A DNA stretch of 64,000 bases from Phialocephala subalpina (GCA_900073065.1 FJOG01000024.1:89115-153114), one strand, 5' to 3'. Positions 34,981 to 45,834 are shown, numbered from the stretch's first letter. Notes: generated from the sequence alone by a model not told the origin. A program made the numbers and translations.

Positions 34981-35328
34981 TTAACAACACCCTTCGGCGC
35001 AAACTATCGTTTCGTCAGTCACGGCGAGTTGTCCCACGATACTAAATCAAAACTTACTAGCGCAGTCGGCACATGCTTCACAACCCTCTTCGGCAACGCA
35101 GCAGCAGCATAGAGTTGCGAGACATGCAGCAAGGCAACCATCGCCTTTGCCGCCACGGATCTTTGATTGTTCGTTGTGTTGTTCAACCTACTCATGTCAG
35201 TTTTGTTACCGAGATAGTTGACTTTCCGCTAGGGTACATACTATCTGTTGTCCTGGTGCTTGGAGAGGAACATCTTGAAGCTTGTATCCTTGTTGAGCAG
35301 CGCTCTGTTGTGGCTTTGTTGGGAACAT
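34981..35328 (-). CDS. CYSTM-like cysteine-rich membrane-module protein
   Basis: The ATG at 35328 opens a Gln/Pro-rich N-terminus (MFPTKPQQSAAQQGYKL). Exon 1 (35328-35242) ends at ATA|GTATGT. Exon 2 starts after GAGTAG at 35187 and encodes GDGCLAACLATLCCCCVAEE and GCEACADC. A third small exon may follow (GTAAGT donor, ATAG acceptor) giving a CAEGCC end at 34981; without it the frame ends in SKF a few codons later. The Q/P-rich head plus a Cys-packed hydrophobic tail is the CYSTM arrangement, found in short eukaryotic proteins linked to stress and metal tolerance and anchored at the membrane by the Cys-rich segment. The exact C-terminus is uncertain. Confidence 0.6.
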
Positions 35329-35656
35329 GGTGACTTGTATTCGAGGTGAGCTTTGATAGATCTTGTGCCTTAACTCTTAACCGCCTTCTGTGCGTGGATA
35401 CTTTCAGATTGTTCGATGACGGGAATGATGAACTAGAACTTTATAAGAACAGGACGAAGTCAAGTCCCTTAAATAATCGAAATTGTTGGACTGTGACTGC
35501 ATCGAGGGTATATCACTGACTGTCCTAGCTACTATGATTCACAAGTATTATAGCAAGTACTAAAAATCATGAATCAGAACCCCGCTTCAAAGCAAAGGTC
35601 AAGTACGGATGAGTCATTACACTTAATTCTAACCGACAATCTAGCAAAAGATTACT
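35329..35656. other. Intergenic region
   Basis: Upstream region of the CYSTM-like gene and 3' flank of the tannase gene. No gene or repeat is seen. Confidence 0.5.
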
Positions 35657-37417
35657 TTAATACACAGGTAATTTGAAAGAATCAAAGTCATAAACCCAAG
35701 TATCAATCGAAGCCTGATCAAACACACAATCCATATTACCATCAACATCCCACAACGGTCTCAAAGGCCAAGCACAAATCTGAGCATTCTCTCCCACCTT
35801 ATCCCCAGCAAGATGAGTAGCGTTTAGCGTCACCGGAACAACACCATTCTCAACCCACTCAATTAAAACCCCCAAGTTAGTCTGTGGAAATGGTCCATTA
35901 GGTTCGTAAGCATTAGGCGCGCAATGCTGAGCCCCAGGAACAAGGTATAAACGATACCAATCGCCAAGTGCCTCCGTGGACTCATTATACGTCAGGTTTG
36001 AGTACATTATCGAGCGAACGGACTCGTGGTACCGGACTGAAGAAGCGGTCGGGATGCTGAAATCCGATTCTCCATGAAAGTGCAAGATTTTGCCGCCGGA
36101 ATCGTGGTATTCTGTTAGGTCGGGCCATGTTGTTTGAAGCGTATCTTCGTATTTTTTCCAGCCTTCGATTATCCATTTCTTGAGTGTGTCATAGGTTACG
36201 CCGTCGAGATTAGGGAGTGTAGAAGTATCTAGAAGTTCCAAATAGCGTGCGACGAATTCGGATCCGAAGGAGTTAATGTAGAGACCCCATTCTGAGGAAG
36301 TCGTGTTGTAGGATGTATATCCATCGGCGAAGATAGAGGAGGGTTGGTAAGAAAGGTATACTCGCTTTCCATCGGTATCGTGGAGACCGTCGATGATTGT
36401 GTTGGCTACTTCCACACCCTCGGCTGCGACAGTGCCATTTTGTTCTGGCCAAGCAGGAGCCGGCGGGAAGCCCAAGAACTCCGGTGTTGCAGGACAGTAG
36501 TAGGATTTCCCGACGATAGAGGAGGTATTGAATTGCAGTTTGCACAAGTCTGTACGTGCAACAACTCCGTCGGTGAGGCCGTCTAATGGGTCGCAGAAAG
36601 CAAGGGTCTCGTTGAGGATCTTTTGCAATTCGCATGCTGGAGGGTAGTAGTCGAGAGTCTGTTGCACGATATTCGAGTATAAATGCTGTACTTGTTGGAA
36701 GGAAAAGCGGAAAGCAGGAGCGCCGGTGATGACACCGTCGAAGTCCGTAAAGCGTTGAACTTGACTCCATCCATCACGACCGCCTTCGGAGCATCCTTGA
36801 TAGTAAGAGTACAGCTTGTCGTCGGACATGTTGAAGAAGCTTTGGGTAAATAGCTGTCCGAGAAGAGTGAGCTCATGGATAGCTTGATATCCGAACATGA
36901 AGAGCGATTCCAGGTCGACCGTTCCATTTTGGATGATATAGACGGAATCAAAATTGTTTGAGAAGCTTCCAAAGCCACCATCGGTAGCACCAGCAACAGC
37001 ACCGTAGATTACGCCTCCTGGGAGAGATCCAGTGTTCCCAATACCTGAGTTGATAGCGTATCCTCCACCACCGGTTGCCAGATAGCGGTTCTTGAATGAT
37101 GTCGGTGCTGGAAGCCAGTATGTGACCTGCACAGAATCATTGCGGCCGGTATGTGTGTAGGCAAACGTCACGTTGCAGTAGTCAAACTCAGCGTCTGGGA
37201 AGAAGCTAGCGCCACTGACTGTGTTGTTGATGACGGGATTGACCTGTATGGAGGATGGAAGAATCGTGACAGGCGTCGTTCCTAAGTAGGTGACCTCCTG
37301 CGGTAGTGAGGCGTTGACGTAAGATACCGTGCAGACGTCGTAGATTGAAACTGCGTAGACGTTCCTTGCGGCTGATGCGGCTAAGACCAGAGCCCAGGAC
37401 ACCGAATGGAATCGCAT
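35657..37417 (-). CDS. Tannase / feruloyl esterase family protein (586 aa)
   Basis: A single exon. The signal peptide is MRFHSVSWALVLAASAARNV. The protein matches the fungal tannase/feruloyl esterase family. The GCSEGGRDG motif (about residue 210) supplies the nucleophilic Ser with its neighbouring Cys. FHGESDFSIP carries the Asp, and GAQHCAPNAYEPNGPFPQ carries the His with the partner Cys, forming the family's CS-D-HC arrangement. ATGGGGYAINSGIGN and AGATDGGFGSF are further conserved blocks. The sequence has many glycosylation sites. It should hydrolyse gallate or ferulate esters of plant phenolics outside the cell. Length is normal for the family and all catalytic residues are present. Confidence 0.88.
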   Translation of the reverse strand: MRFHSVSWALVLAASAARNVYAVSIYDVCTVSYVNASLPQEVTYLGTTPVTILPSSIQVNPVINNTVSGASFFPDAEFDYCNVTFAYTHTGRNDSVQVTYWLPAPTSFKNRYLATGGGGYAINSGIGNTGSLPGGVIYGAVAGATDGGFGSFSNNFDSVYIIQNGTVDLESLFMFGYQAIHELTLLGQLFTQSFFNMSDDKLYSYYQGCSEGGRDGWSQVQRFTDFDGVITGAPAFRFSFQQVQHLYSNIVQQTLDYYPPACELQKILNETLAFCDPLDGLTDGVVARTDLCKLQFNTSSIVGKSYYCPATPEFLGFPPAPAWPEQNGTVAAEGVEVANTIIDGLHDTDGKRVYLSYQPSSIFADGYTSYNTTSSEWGLYINSFGSEFVARYLELLDTSTLPNLDGVTYDTLKKWIIEGWKKYEDTLQTTWPDLTEYHDSGGKILHFHGESDFSIPTASSVRYHESVRSIMYSNLTYNESTEALGDWYRLYLVPGAQHCAPNAYEPNGPFPQTNLGVLIEWVENGVVPVTLNATHLAGDKVGENAQICAWPLRPLWDVDGNMDCVFDQASIDTWVYDFDSFKLPVY

Positions 37418-37490
37418 GATGAAGAAAGCTCTGTGTCGATGCTAGACAGTGATGACCATGAAAGAACCATGGGGGAAGGAGCAACCTACT

Positions 37491-37500
37491 GATATATACG
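37491..37500 (-). promoter_or_regulatory. TATA box of the tannase gene
   Basis: On the minus strand CGTATATATC lies about 75 bp upstream of the tannase ATG, a fitting core-promoter position. Confidence 0.45.
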
Positions 37501-38216
37501 TTATCGCTCATCTCCACAACTGAGGAAATGAAAGGTGAAGTTCAAGGCAGGTGAGGGGTTAAAAATTTGTTGATGTACCTGCAGGACACTTGGGACGAAC
37601 ATGCAGGGATATTGGCACCTTCGGGACCGACATGAACATGGCAGCCATGACCCAGCAGATCCGGTAGAAGTCTACTCCGACGATTTCTAGGTCGAAATGT
37701 GGAGCTTCGGTGAAGGGTAGGTGGACGACAAGCTCGCTTAGTATTAGGGGAGAGCGGGGTAGCGCGGGGCAATGTGGGACAGCGAGGGGCACGCTGTGGG
37801 GATGACCTACATCGTGAAATAGAATTCGCAGCTTGAGCTTTTGGCACAAGACAACTTTCTTCAGCTGCCTTCTCTTGATTTCCATTGCTTCCCCATTTGT
37901 GGCTGTCGTGATATTGCACAGTCAATTCGAGCTTTTACGCGATAGGGCGTTTGACGATATCATAACGGCCATCCATTTCATAAAAAAAATGTACATGAAT
38001 GAGGAGCAAATGCAAAAGTATACAAGAAAGCGCCAGCGTCCCCCAAACGATCCCGCCAAGAATTCCAAACCCGAGATGTCTTGAATGTCCCTTTGTCTTC
38101 AGTACACTCAAATGCTCTCTTCATTCATATGGCAGCCATCCTCATCTTTGCTCGAGCAATACTGACAGTGCTCTGTCCGGCTCTGGCGTGTGTGAGCTGA
38201 GAAGATCCAGGCGATT
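37501..38216. other. Intergenic region
   Basis: Promoter region of the tannase gene and 3' flank of the wall-protein gene. Open frames at 37542-37925 look like random GC-rich sequence. No gene is supported. Confidence 0.45.
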
Positions 38217-40562
38217 CTACTTGCGTCCAGTACCGGTGGCCCTAGCAAAGCCCGCGCTTCCAGTCCCAGTCATCCTGCCAGTCCTCGTAAGGAACCCACT
38301 GCTTGGGAAAACAGAGGTACACTTCTTCTTAGAGGAAGACACAGTTCCATTCCCGAAGGGAACAGCGCTAGCGGATGAGAGGACTGGAAGTGCAGTCGCA
38401 GATGTGAGAATGCTTGTTCCTGACGCAGCATCTGCAACGAGGTTCTGGCCCGCAGCTGACGAGATTGCTCCAGAAGCTGCGGCGGTCTCGGTCTGGGTTT
38501 GGGTTAGTGGATGTTCTTTTGAAGTGTCGAGGGAAGCATTAATTAGGTTTTACATACCACAGTAACAGTTGAGAGGGCGACGGTGACGGTGACTGGAGCA
38601 CAGCTTCCGGCACCAGCAGCTCCAGAGGCAACTCCAACGAGTCCAGCGGCAGTTGAAGTGGCGGAAGCGGACTGAGTAATAGTCACAACAAAACCAGACT
38701 GAGTAATGGTCACGACAGATCCGGCTGAACCAGAGTCATCTCCCGATGAGGTTTCTCCAGAAACGGGGACTGCGACATTGGTCTCGATGGCAACCAGTGT
38801 AGTGGAAAGCGCACTCGAGACTGTAGACAAGACAGTTGATCTTGCGGGACAATTGGTGATCGAGGATGCGCATGAGGTGATTGTAGAAACGAAAGTGGTG
38901 TAAACGGTAGATGCCTGCAGAATTGTAGTGAGCTGGCTCGTGACTTGGCCAGCAGCTGATGCAGTGCTGGCGATGGTCTCAGTTCCTGGTGCCGAGGTCA
39001 AGGAAGCTGTCACCGCTACCTTCTTGGTGATGGTGGATAGGATGGTGGATGTCTTGCTGATGGTAGAGGTAGAGCTGGTGGTCTCAAGAGAAGTCGTTCC
39101 GCCAATGACGTGGGCGATGGTTGAGATTGAGGCACCTGTGTTGCCTGCGTTGGTGAAGGTGCTTGTTTGGATACTGGTGGATCCTCCAGAGACGTGAGTC
39201 AGAGTGACAGGACATACAGTTGTGCTTTCTTCAATCACGACGGTTGTGATGACCTCGGATTCAGCGGAAGTAACTGCGACACCAGCAGCAGTGCTCGTGA
39301 TCGAGGCGCTACTAAGTGATGATGCAGCGGAAGCAACGCGAGCAACAGAAGAGGTGTAGCTCGAGAGGATCTTTGAGCTTGCACTCTCTGCCTCTGCAAC
39401 TGGGCAGACAGTGGTGTAAATTTCAATAGTGTCAGTGACCACTTGCGCAACTGTAGCGGAGCGGGCTGGGCAGTTGGTGACCGAGGCGGCGCATGAGGTG
39501 ATTGTGTGAATAGAAGTTGCATAGACGATGAGTGTGGTTTCTCCAAGGGCAGCAGAAGTGCTCGAATCGCTAGAATCCGGAGATGTCCCATTCAAAGCCA
39601 AGGATGTTCCATTTAGAGGAGGGGCCGTTCCATTCAAGGGAGGAGATGTTCCATTCAAGGATGGAGACTCTCCGTTGAATCCCGGAGATGTTTCGTTCAA
39701 GGGAGGAGACGTCCCATTCAAGGCAGCAGAAGTCCCATTTAGAGATGGTGAAGGTCCGGTCAGCCCAGATGAGGATGTCTCATTCAAGGGAGGAGCTGTC
39801 CCATTCAAGGAGGGGGCGGCTCCGTTCGAGCCTGGTGAAGTTTCGTTCAAGGGAGGAGATGTTCCATTGAAGGCGGGGGTGGCTCCATTCCCACCTGGAG
39901 ATGTTTCGTTCAAAGGAGGAGATGTGCCATTCACCGACGGAATACCTGTAGAGGTGGAGAGCGAGCTCGATGCAGTCGGAGTTACGGCAAAGCCAGCAGC
40001 CAAAGAAGCAGAAGCAGCGGATGCAACAGACGATGTGTAGCTGGAAAGAATCTTCGAGCTCGCACTCTCGGCTTCGGCGACTGGGCAAACGGTGGTATAA
40101 ATCTCGATCTGGTCTTGATATCAGTACATATCCTTCGTGAATTCTAATTGGCAAGGCGATATGTTCTACTGAGAATATTGAGACTTACGGTGTCGGTGAC
40201 CACTATTTCACTGGTGGACTCCGAAGCACGAGCGGGGCAGTCGGTGATGGATGCAGCGCAAGAAGTGATCGTATGTACAGATGTTGCGTAGACGGTGAGT
40301 GTCGTCTGGCCTGAAGCAGATGTAGAAGTCGCACTTGAGCTACTGAAATCAGTATATCTCTCAGATGTTCTGGAGAGGCGACTTACTCGGCCCCCAATGC
40401 GGCGGCAGTGCCTGTAGGAGTTGAGGTCAAAGTTCCAACCAAATCTGCGAGCCCGGTCGACTTTGACTTGAAGGCTGGCTTGGAAGTGCTATTGGTGGAA
40501 GCTGCGTTCGCTGCAGCAGCGACAGTAAGGAGGGACGCGATGACGACGTGGGGAAGCATCAT
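38217..40562 (-). CDS. Ser/Thr-rich cell-wall or adhesin-like protein with internal duplications
   Basis: Tandem ATGs at 40562 open a signal-like start (MMLPHVVIASLLTVAAAANA). Short exons follow: after GA|GTAAGT an exon with TVYATSVHTITSCAASITD, then after ACC|GTAAGT the exon IEIYTTVCPVAEAESASSK, which runs on as a 480-codon exon. The last exon (ending 38217) holds TETAAASGAISSAAGQN and a basic tail TRTGRMTGTGSAGFARATG. The module YATSxHTITSCAASxTxCPAR ... EIYTTVCPVAEAESASSK occurs twice, and a third diverged Cys module lies further on (VSTITSCASSITNCPAR). Between modules one and two lies an array of N-glycosylation heptads. A heavily glycosylated surface protein is likely. No GPI signal is obvious. 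It could serve adhesion or wall structure. Confidence 0.72.
39581..39936 (-). repeat. Heptad coding repeat rich in N-glycosylation sites
   Basis: In the minus-strand frame of the wall protein, units of mostly seven residues alternate LNGTSPP and LNETSPG, with occasional GNGATPA-type variants. I count thirteen Asn-x-Thr sequons in about 120 residues. The register slips by one residue once. The array lies between the two long duplicated Cys modules. Confidence 0.75.
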
Positions 40563-41475
40563 GAAAAGAAGGTACGCGGATCACAGATCGCAGAATGAAT
40601 GTGTGCTTTGAAAACAAAGATGGAAGAGAAATGACTGGATAAGACTTGCTTGGTCTAGTTTACTCACCATGGTTGCGATGCCTTTATGTAGGCTGCTGGA
40701 ATTTCCAAGATCAGGATACTGCCCCACTGTGATGATGCTTCGTGCATGGCGAAGCATTCCCAAGAAAGAAACATCAAATTTTAATATATCAAGTCGGAAC
40801 TGTCGCTGGTTTGACGGCAGTGTTTCGAAACGAGAATACTGGGGAGGTGGACGCAAACACGCTCAAAAAGGGGTGTGAACCGCCACGATTTCAATGGGGA
40901 CGTGGGTCGAAAATCATCCGAACCGATCGCGACACCCCACCATCCTCCGTTTCAGACTTCAGCTCAGTTGATCGACACCCACTCAGGGGTGATCTGCCAC
41001 GTACTTGGTGGTCTCAGCGCCCAATTTTCGGATGAGAGAGCCTGCAACTTATCGCCGAACATATTAGGGGAATTCAATCGGTAGGTGCGGGGTACAAAAA
41101 GAGTCGGACTTGGCAGTCCTTCATTCTTGAATTGCTGCGTAAGGTGTTGCATCCTGAATCTCGGCAAGTGGGAGAAGAATTTGATTGAGAGGGTACAGAT
41201 GCGTCGTGGCTTTGTGGTCAAGTCTTTTTGTTGCGGAAAGAGATTGCGAGGTGTACACAAGAAACAACTTCGGGAGAGAACGAACATCCGCGCTGCGAGC
41301 CGAGAACACCGGCTCGTTTAACGAGCCATTTGCGGAATAGGGGGCGTCAAGACACTACTAGAATGGGGACGTCGATATTGAGAACCTCTTAAACACTCGC
41401 AAGACTTGGATTAAACACTCTGAGAAGCTAACAATCTCCTTGAAATGGTGTTTGGATATTGCAATGTCGTGTAAG
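40563..41475. other. Intergenic region
   Basis: Upstream region of the wall-protein gene. Open frames here overlap each other and show no motifs. No gene is supported. Confidence 0.45.
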
Positions 41476-41477
41476 TA

Positions 41478-41740
41478 TCCGTTACGCTGCGATCAAGATT
41501 ACACTTCGCCTAATTTTGGTGGGAACATCAAAATTCTCCCGATTCACCTACTTTAATCCCTTTTAATTCGAGAACCTACTAATGAAAACTGATAAAACTT
41601 CGATGCAATTAAAATATAGAATTTAATAAGTCATTACAGCGAACGGTAGAGATTTTTACTTAATTTTGTTGCGTTTGATAAGTGTCGTAAGTTGAGTGGG
41701 GTTTAGCGATTAAGTGCAATCCTGATCACAGCGTAACGGA
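41478..41740. mobile_element. Tc1/mariner-type MITE (263 bp, TA flanks)
   Basis: The left end TCCGTTACGCTGCGATCAAG and the right end (reverse complement TCCGTTACGCTGTGATCAGG) are inverted repeats matching over about 30 bp with few changes. Both ends are flanked directly by TA (41476-41477 and 41741-41742), the target duplication of the IS630/Tc1/mariner superfamily. The AT-rich interior has no coding capacity. It fits a non-autonomous element mobilised in trans. Confidence 0.75.
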
Positions 41741-41791
41741 TATTAGCACCGCACGTGACTCTGAGCCGCTGGATATCCTATCGAATACAAA

Positions 41792-41964
41792 ACAACAAAG
41801 AATACCATTACTAGTCCATACGAAGGCGCGGTTTTAAAGTAATGAGCCATGGACGTGATTTCCCCTGCCAAAAATCAAGTATTTGGGAGAGGGAAGCTCG
41901 GACCATGGCTTATTACTCTAAAACCGCGCCTTCGTATAGACTAGTAATGGTATTCTTTGTTGTT
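41792..41964. mobile_element. MITE-like palindromic element, copy 2 (extended arms)
   Basis: A 173-bp palindrome. The left arm runs AACAACAAAGAATACCATTA ... GGTTTTAAAGTAATGAGCCA and the right arm is its reverse complement with about three changes, giving arms near 60 bp. The inner 112 bp (41822-41933) is the same element as at 28228-28337 but in opposite orientation: loop ATCAAGTATTTGGGAGAG here, its reverse complement there. The outer 30 bp of each arm are absent at the 28-kb copy. There is no coding capacity. Confidence 0.78.
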
Positions 41965-42035
41965 AGCTTCTCCAAATCCATGTTAGTAAGATCATCGTCT
42001 ACAATCCAAGGATCCTTCTCTTGTGTACGGAGGTG

Positions 42036-42133
42036 CCAGGGCTAAAGAAGTGCTCATCGCCTTCAATTGCCACCACTCAATCGTTCTGCCTCATATAGCT
42101 AAGCGAGGGCGGTGAGCACTTCTTTAGCCCTGG
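42036..42133. mobile_element. Short hairpin element at the 3' end of the zinc-finger gene
   Basis: Two 26-bp arms, CCAGGGCTAAAGAAGTGCTC... (42036-42061) and its reverse complement (42108-42133), match at 25 of 26 positions around a 46-bp loop. The stop codon of the C2H2 gene (42077-42079) is inside the loop, and the right arm encodes part of its last residues. It could be a third small inverted-repeat element or a strong RNA hairpin acting at the transcript end. It lies only 70 bp from copy 2 of the MITE. Confidence 0.6.
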
Positions 42134-45100
42134 TGTCCATAGCATCGTCTCAATGTCAAGGTCAGTGACGTATTCCTTTGGGTTGTTGAAATTCATGAGG
42201 ACCTCTGCATCAAGCATCATATCGTCTTTCCACAGCCGGCGCGGTTCGTCAAAAACGGATAGGACTCGTTTTTTCATCTTCATCTGGGAGCCGGGACAAC
42301 CCCATGACGATGGATGGTCCTTCCGTTTCTTGCGACCCTTGGTGTTCAACGTGACTCCCCCTTTTGAGTGTGTGAGTCCTCGAGATCTTTGAAGAGAATT
42401 GGCACTGTTTTTCCGTGATCGTGGTTTGAAACCATCGTCGTTTTCGTCGTCAAATTCCTCGTCGTCTTCATCTTCATTCATAACACGGGGCGGTTGTAAT
42501 TGTAGGGAGGCATCATTGCGAAGTTTCTGGCCCACACTCTGGTCCTTCTCTACCTCTGCCAACTGCGCAGCATTAACAGCCTCTGAAGGCTCTTCCTGCT
42601 GCACAATACGGAGAACACAGTCGTCGAGATGCTCATAAAAGTCTTGGGCGTTACCAAATATCTCTGAGCAAGTTGAACACTTGCCTGTAGCATCTGGAGC
42701 ATAGCCTGAAAGCTCGTTGGTGCTATGGATGTTTCCTGATGTCTTCTTGCGACTATTCAGAGGCGTCTGCTCTACAGCATGGACGCTAGTCAGGTGGCGT
42801 TTGAAGACATCTGCACGATTGAATGATTTCTCAGCTGCAGAACCACTACCCGGGCAGAACCCACAGACCATAGTCCCTTTGTAGTGCGTCAATGTGTGCC
42901 GGTTCTTGTCGTATTTGCGAGCAAAGCCTTTGATATGATAATCGCATGTTTGGATAGGGCATTTCTCGGGACGTTCGTTCTGGTGAGTGAGCATGTGGGC
43001 TTTCAGGTCTTGGAATACTTTGCCACAGTCCGGATACGTGCAACGGCCCTTTTCCCTGTGATCTCCGCTGCTGAAGTCGGCTTGGCTGCTTTGCGATTGA
43101 CCAGAGGTTACGGATGGTGGGGGATAAGGATAAGAATTGCAATTCGAATGCGCTGCAAACGTTGGGCGGCCGGTGTACTGTTGGTGAATAATCGAGAGGT
43201 CTTGATGCAAAGAATCAGCTACTTAGACGAAATTGAAGCATGGGAGTGAGAGACAGGAGATGTTATAGTTGTGTACTTACCAACAAAGCCATTGGGTTTC
43301 GGAAGATTGAAATCCAAGTTAAAGTCGTCCATACCTCCAACTGAGGAAGTGTACTCATTACCAGGTCCGACATTGTCATAGGAAACAATGCTGGGATTTA
43401 ATCCAAAACCTCGAGGTGTTCGAATTGAATGGGGAGAGTCGAACGCGGAGGATTTACATGGGGCGCCAGATGCGGTCGAGTAACTTGAAGAAGCTCGAAA
43501 TTCGGGAAATTCCATAGGATGTATTGTGTCGCGTAAGAACGCTCTCATTTTTTGATATCCTTGGTGTGGTCCTTGTAGAAACTTGCTTTCGGGATCTGGA
43601 TAAAGAGGGAAGTCCATCTCTTCCTTGCCACTACCTATATGGCGGGAGAGTATATGGTATGTTTGCTCGGCAGTTGAGGCTCCACCAGAAGTCTCGACAT
43701 CACAACGCTTAGAGCAACCGCCTTCTATATGCCTGGGAAGAAAATCAGTACGTCTTGATCTTCGAGCAGGGATATTCAAGAGCCTACCTTCTCAATGTAT
43801 CTTCTCTCGCAAATGCCAGACCGCAATTTTCACAACGATTCCGTTGAGCCACGTGAACACTCTGGTGATGCTTTTCTAGATCGGTCTTTCTCTCAAAACT
43901 CTTGTCGCAGTCTTTGACACTACATGGAAACGGATGCTCGCGAGTCTCATCATGAGTTTCCAGATGAGCTTTGAAATTGTAGCTCCGGCCGAAGAGCTTG
44001 CCGCAACCTTCAACGTGACATTGAAAATTTGCATCCTCTTTCGATGTGAGTCTTCGAGGCCTGATCTGGGGTATTCCTGTCGGGCTTCGTGTCGCTTGTG
44101 AACTAGAGTTGTCTCTTTCTTGACACTCTGGGCGTCCATCGTAGCACCACCCTAGCACTGAGGAGATGCTCGGCAGATCTGGTGCGTTTTCAGAATCCAT
44201 TTTCGGCTGTCCGATAGAAGGCTGGCGTTGGGAGGAAGTTGCATCGATGCTTCGTGGATCGCCTGAATTATCCGAACTATCTTCACTCCATCGGCTATCC
44301 TCATGATCATGGGTGTGACTGTTGTTGTTCGATTGAGAGCCTGAGTTATCATGGCACAAGTTTTCCAAATTTCCATCACCTGATGCTCCATTCTCATCCG
44401 CATTATGATCATGATGGTTGTTGTTCGATCGTGAGTCTGATTGACCGTGGCCTGAACGATCGTGGTTTGAGTTATCCGGGTTGCCTTCACCGGATCCTCC
44501 ATTCTCATCCTCATCGCGATCATGATTACCGTCTTCGTCTGTGGGATCTGACTTTGATGCCTGGCTTCTTCGGTAGTGGATGCCGAGCTGCAGTTTGTGT
44601 TCGATGCCGCATTTTTCTTTCCAAAGGGAGATACCTAGGTCCACCGGTGGATTCGGCTCTTCGGAGGCTTTTCTGAAATGGTCTTTGATGTGCTCTATAC
44701 TTTCATCTCGACTGTCTAAACGTTCGTCGCAAAAGCCACAGATCTTATGGAAGAAGTTCGCCACTTTGAACTTGCAAGTTTTCTTCAATTCTGCCACCTC
44801 TGTATGGTGGCAGTCGTGCTCGTCTTTCAAGTGTTTTGCGAAGTTGTCACCTCGGTAAGCTGGTCTGTAATCCGGACTCGATGAACAAACACGCCCAGTT
44901 TGTCGATTGGTTTTAGGACATTCCCAAACGTGCTTGGGAAAATGTGTCCGGTTGATATGTTCAGCCCAGCGTTCTGCAAGAACAAAATTCTGGCAATCAG
45001 GACAGGGGTACATCATCGGGACCTTCTTACGCTTTGCATCTGGCAAGGGAAGATCGAGTTCAGTTTTAACGTGTGTCTTAGCCGGTCTCCCACGTTTTGC

Positions 45101-45834
45101 CTTTCGCGGGGCTTGTATCTTCTGGTCTGCAGAAGCTGAACAAGGTGAAGAGATGTCTTGTGGTTTCAATGGCATTCCAGGAGAGGTAGCATTGTAGGAG
45201 GAGGAAGTAGCACTGACTTCGCCAGAGCATCTTGTGCTCTCGGGAGATGGCGGAAATTTGCACGCCGACTTTTGTGCTTGATGAAAAGTGTGCTCCAGTA
45301 GTTCTGCTCTTCTCGATTTCTCATCCTTGAACCATGAAAGAACTTCTTCCATCAAGAGACCAACTTTTCGAGCTATATCGCCCATATCCTCAGCTGTGAT
45401 TAAAGCCGGGTTCGGGTAGGAATTGTAAACTCTATCCAGGAACCGATGTCGATCCCGAAACGACATAGGCGGATCACATGTCGCATTGAAAATGCCATAT
45501 TCTGAAAGCTGAAAATCTTTATCAAGTAAGCTTGACGTTCGTTCATGATTCGTCGACTGGCTCATACCTGGAGAAAATGTGTCTGTAGGTACCTCGAGAG
45601 GTCCGGTTTCTTGGAATTTATTTTGCGCGGCTTCTGGTGTAGGATACGATGTCTGCTGCGAGTCTGCAACATGACTGTCAATGATCGGCTTCAAGCGTCA
45701 GAGAAATAATTCCTACCGCAAGGTGTCATGTGTCCTGGGGTCAACTCGATCATTCCCAGACAGATCTCAGCCTCAAATGACGTACTTTCGGAAAGCTCCC
45801 TAATCTGGGCATCCGGCTGCTGTAGCTCAATCAT
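42077..45834 (-). CDS. Large C2H2 zinc-finger protein (about 1,200 aa)
   Basis: Four exons read cleanly: ATG at 45834 to TGC G|GTAGGA, then a 625-codon exon, then AG|GTAGGC ... CCCAG|G, and finally TTGTTG|GTAAGT ... AGTAG|C before the last 380 codons. The N-terminal half is regulatory-like, with a basic AT-hook-like patch (RKAKRGRPAKTHVKTELD) and His/Asp/Asn-rich low-complexity sequence. C2H2-type fingers include FQCHVEGCGKLFGRS, FPCSVKDCDKSFERK, NRCENCGLAFARED, RCTYPDCGKVFQDL and KCPIQTCDYHIKGFAR, seven in all. An acidic stretch (NEDEDDEEFDDENDD) follows. It is probably a nuclear DNA-binding regulator with unknown targets. The last residues come from a hairpin insertion, so the original C-terminus may be altered. 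A further upstream exon is possible. Confidence 0.8.

Noticed and set aside
37542..37925. 127-codon minus-strand frame upstream of the tannase
   Set aside because: Pro/Arg-rich random-looking product, no motif, overlaps other frames equally long.
39528..40040. 170-codon plus-strand repetitive frame (DVPFKGGDVPF units)
   Set aside because: Antisense shadow of the N-glycosylation heptad array; the minus strand has signal peptide, introns and Cys modules.
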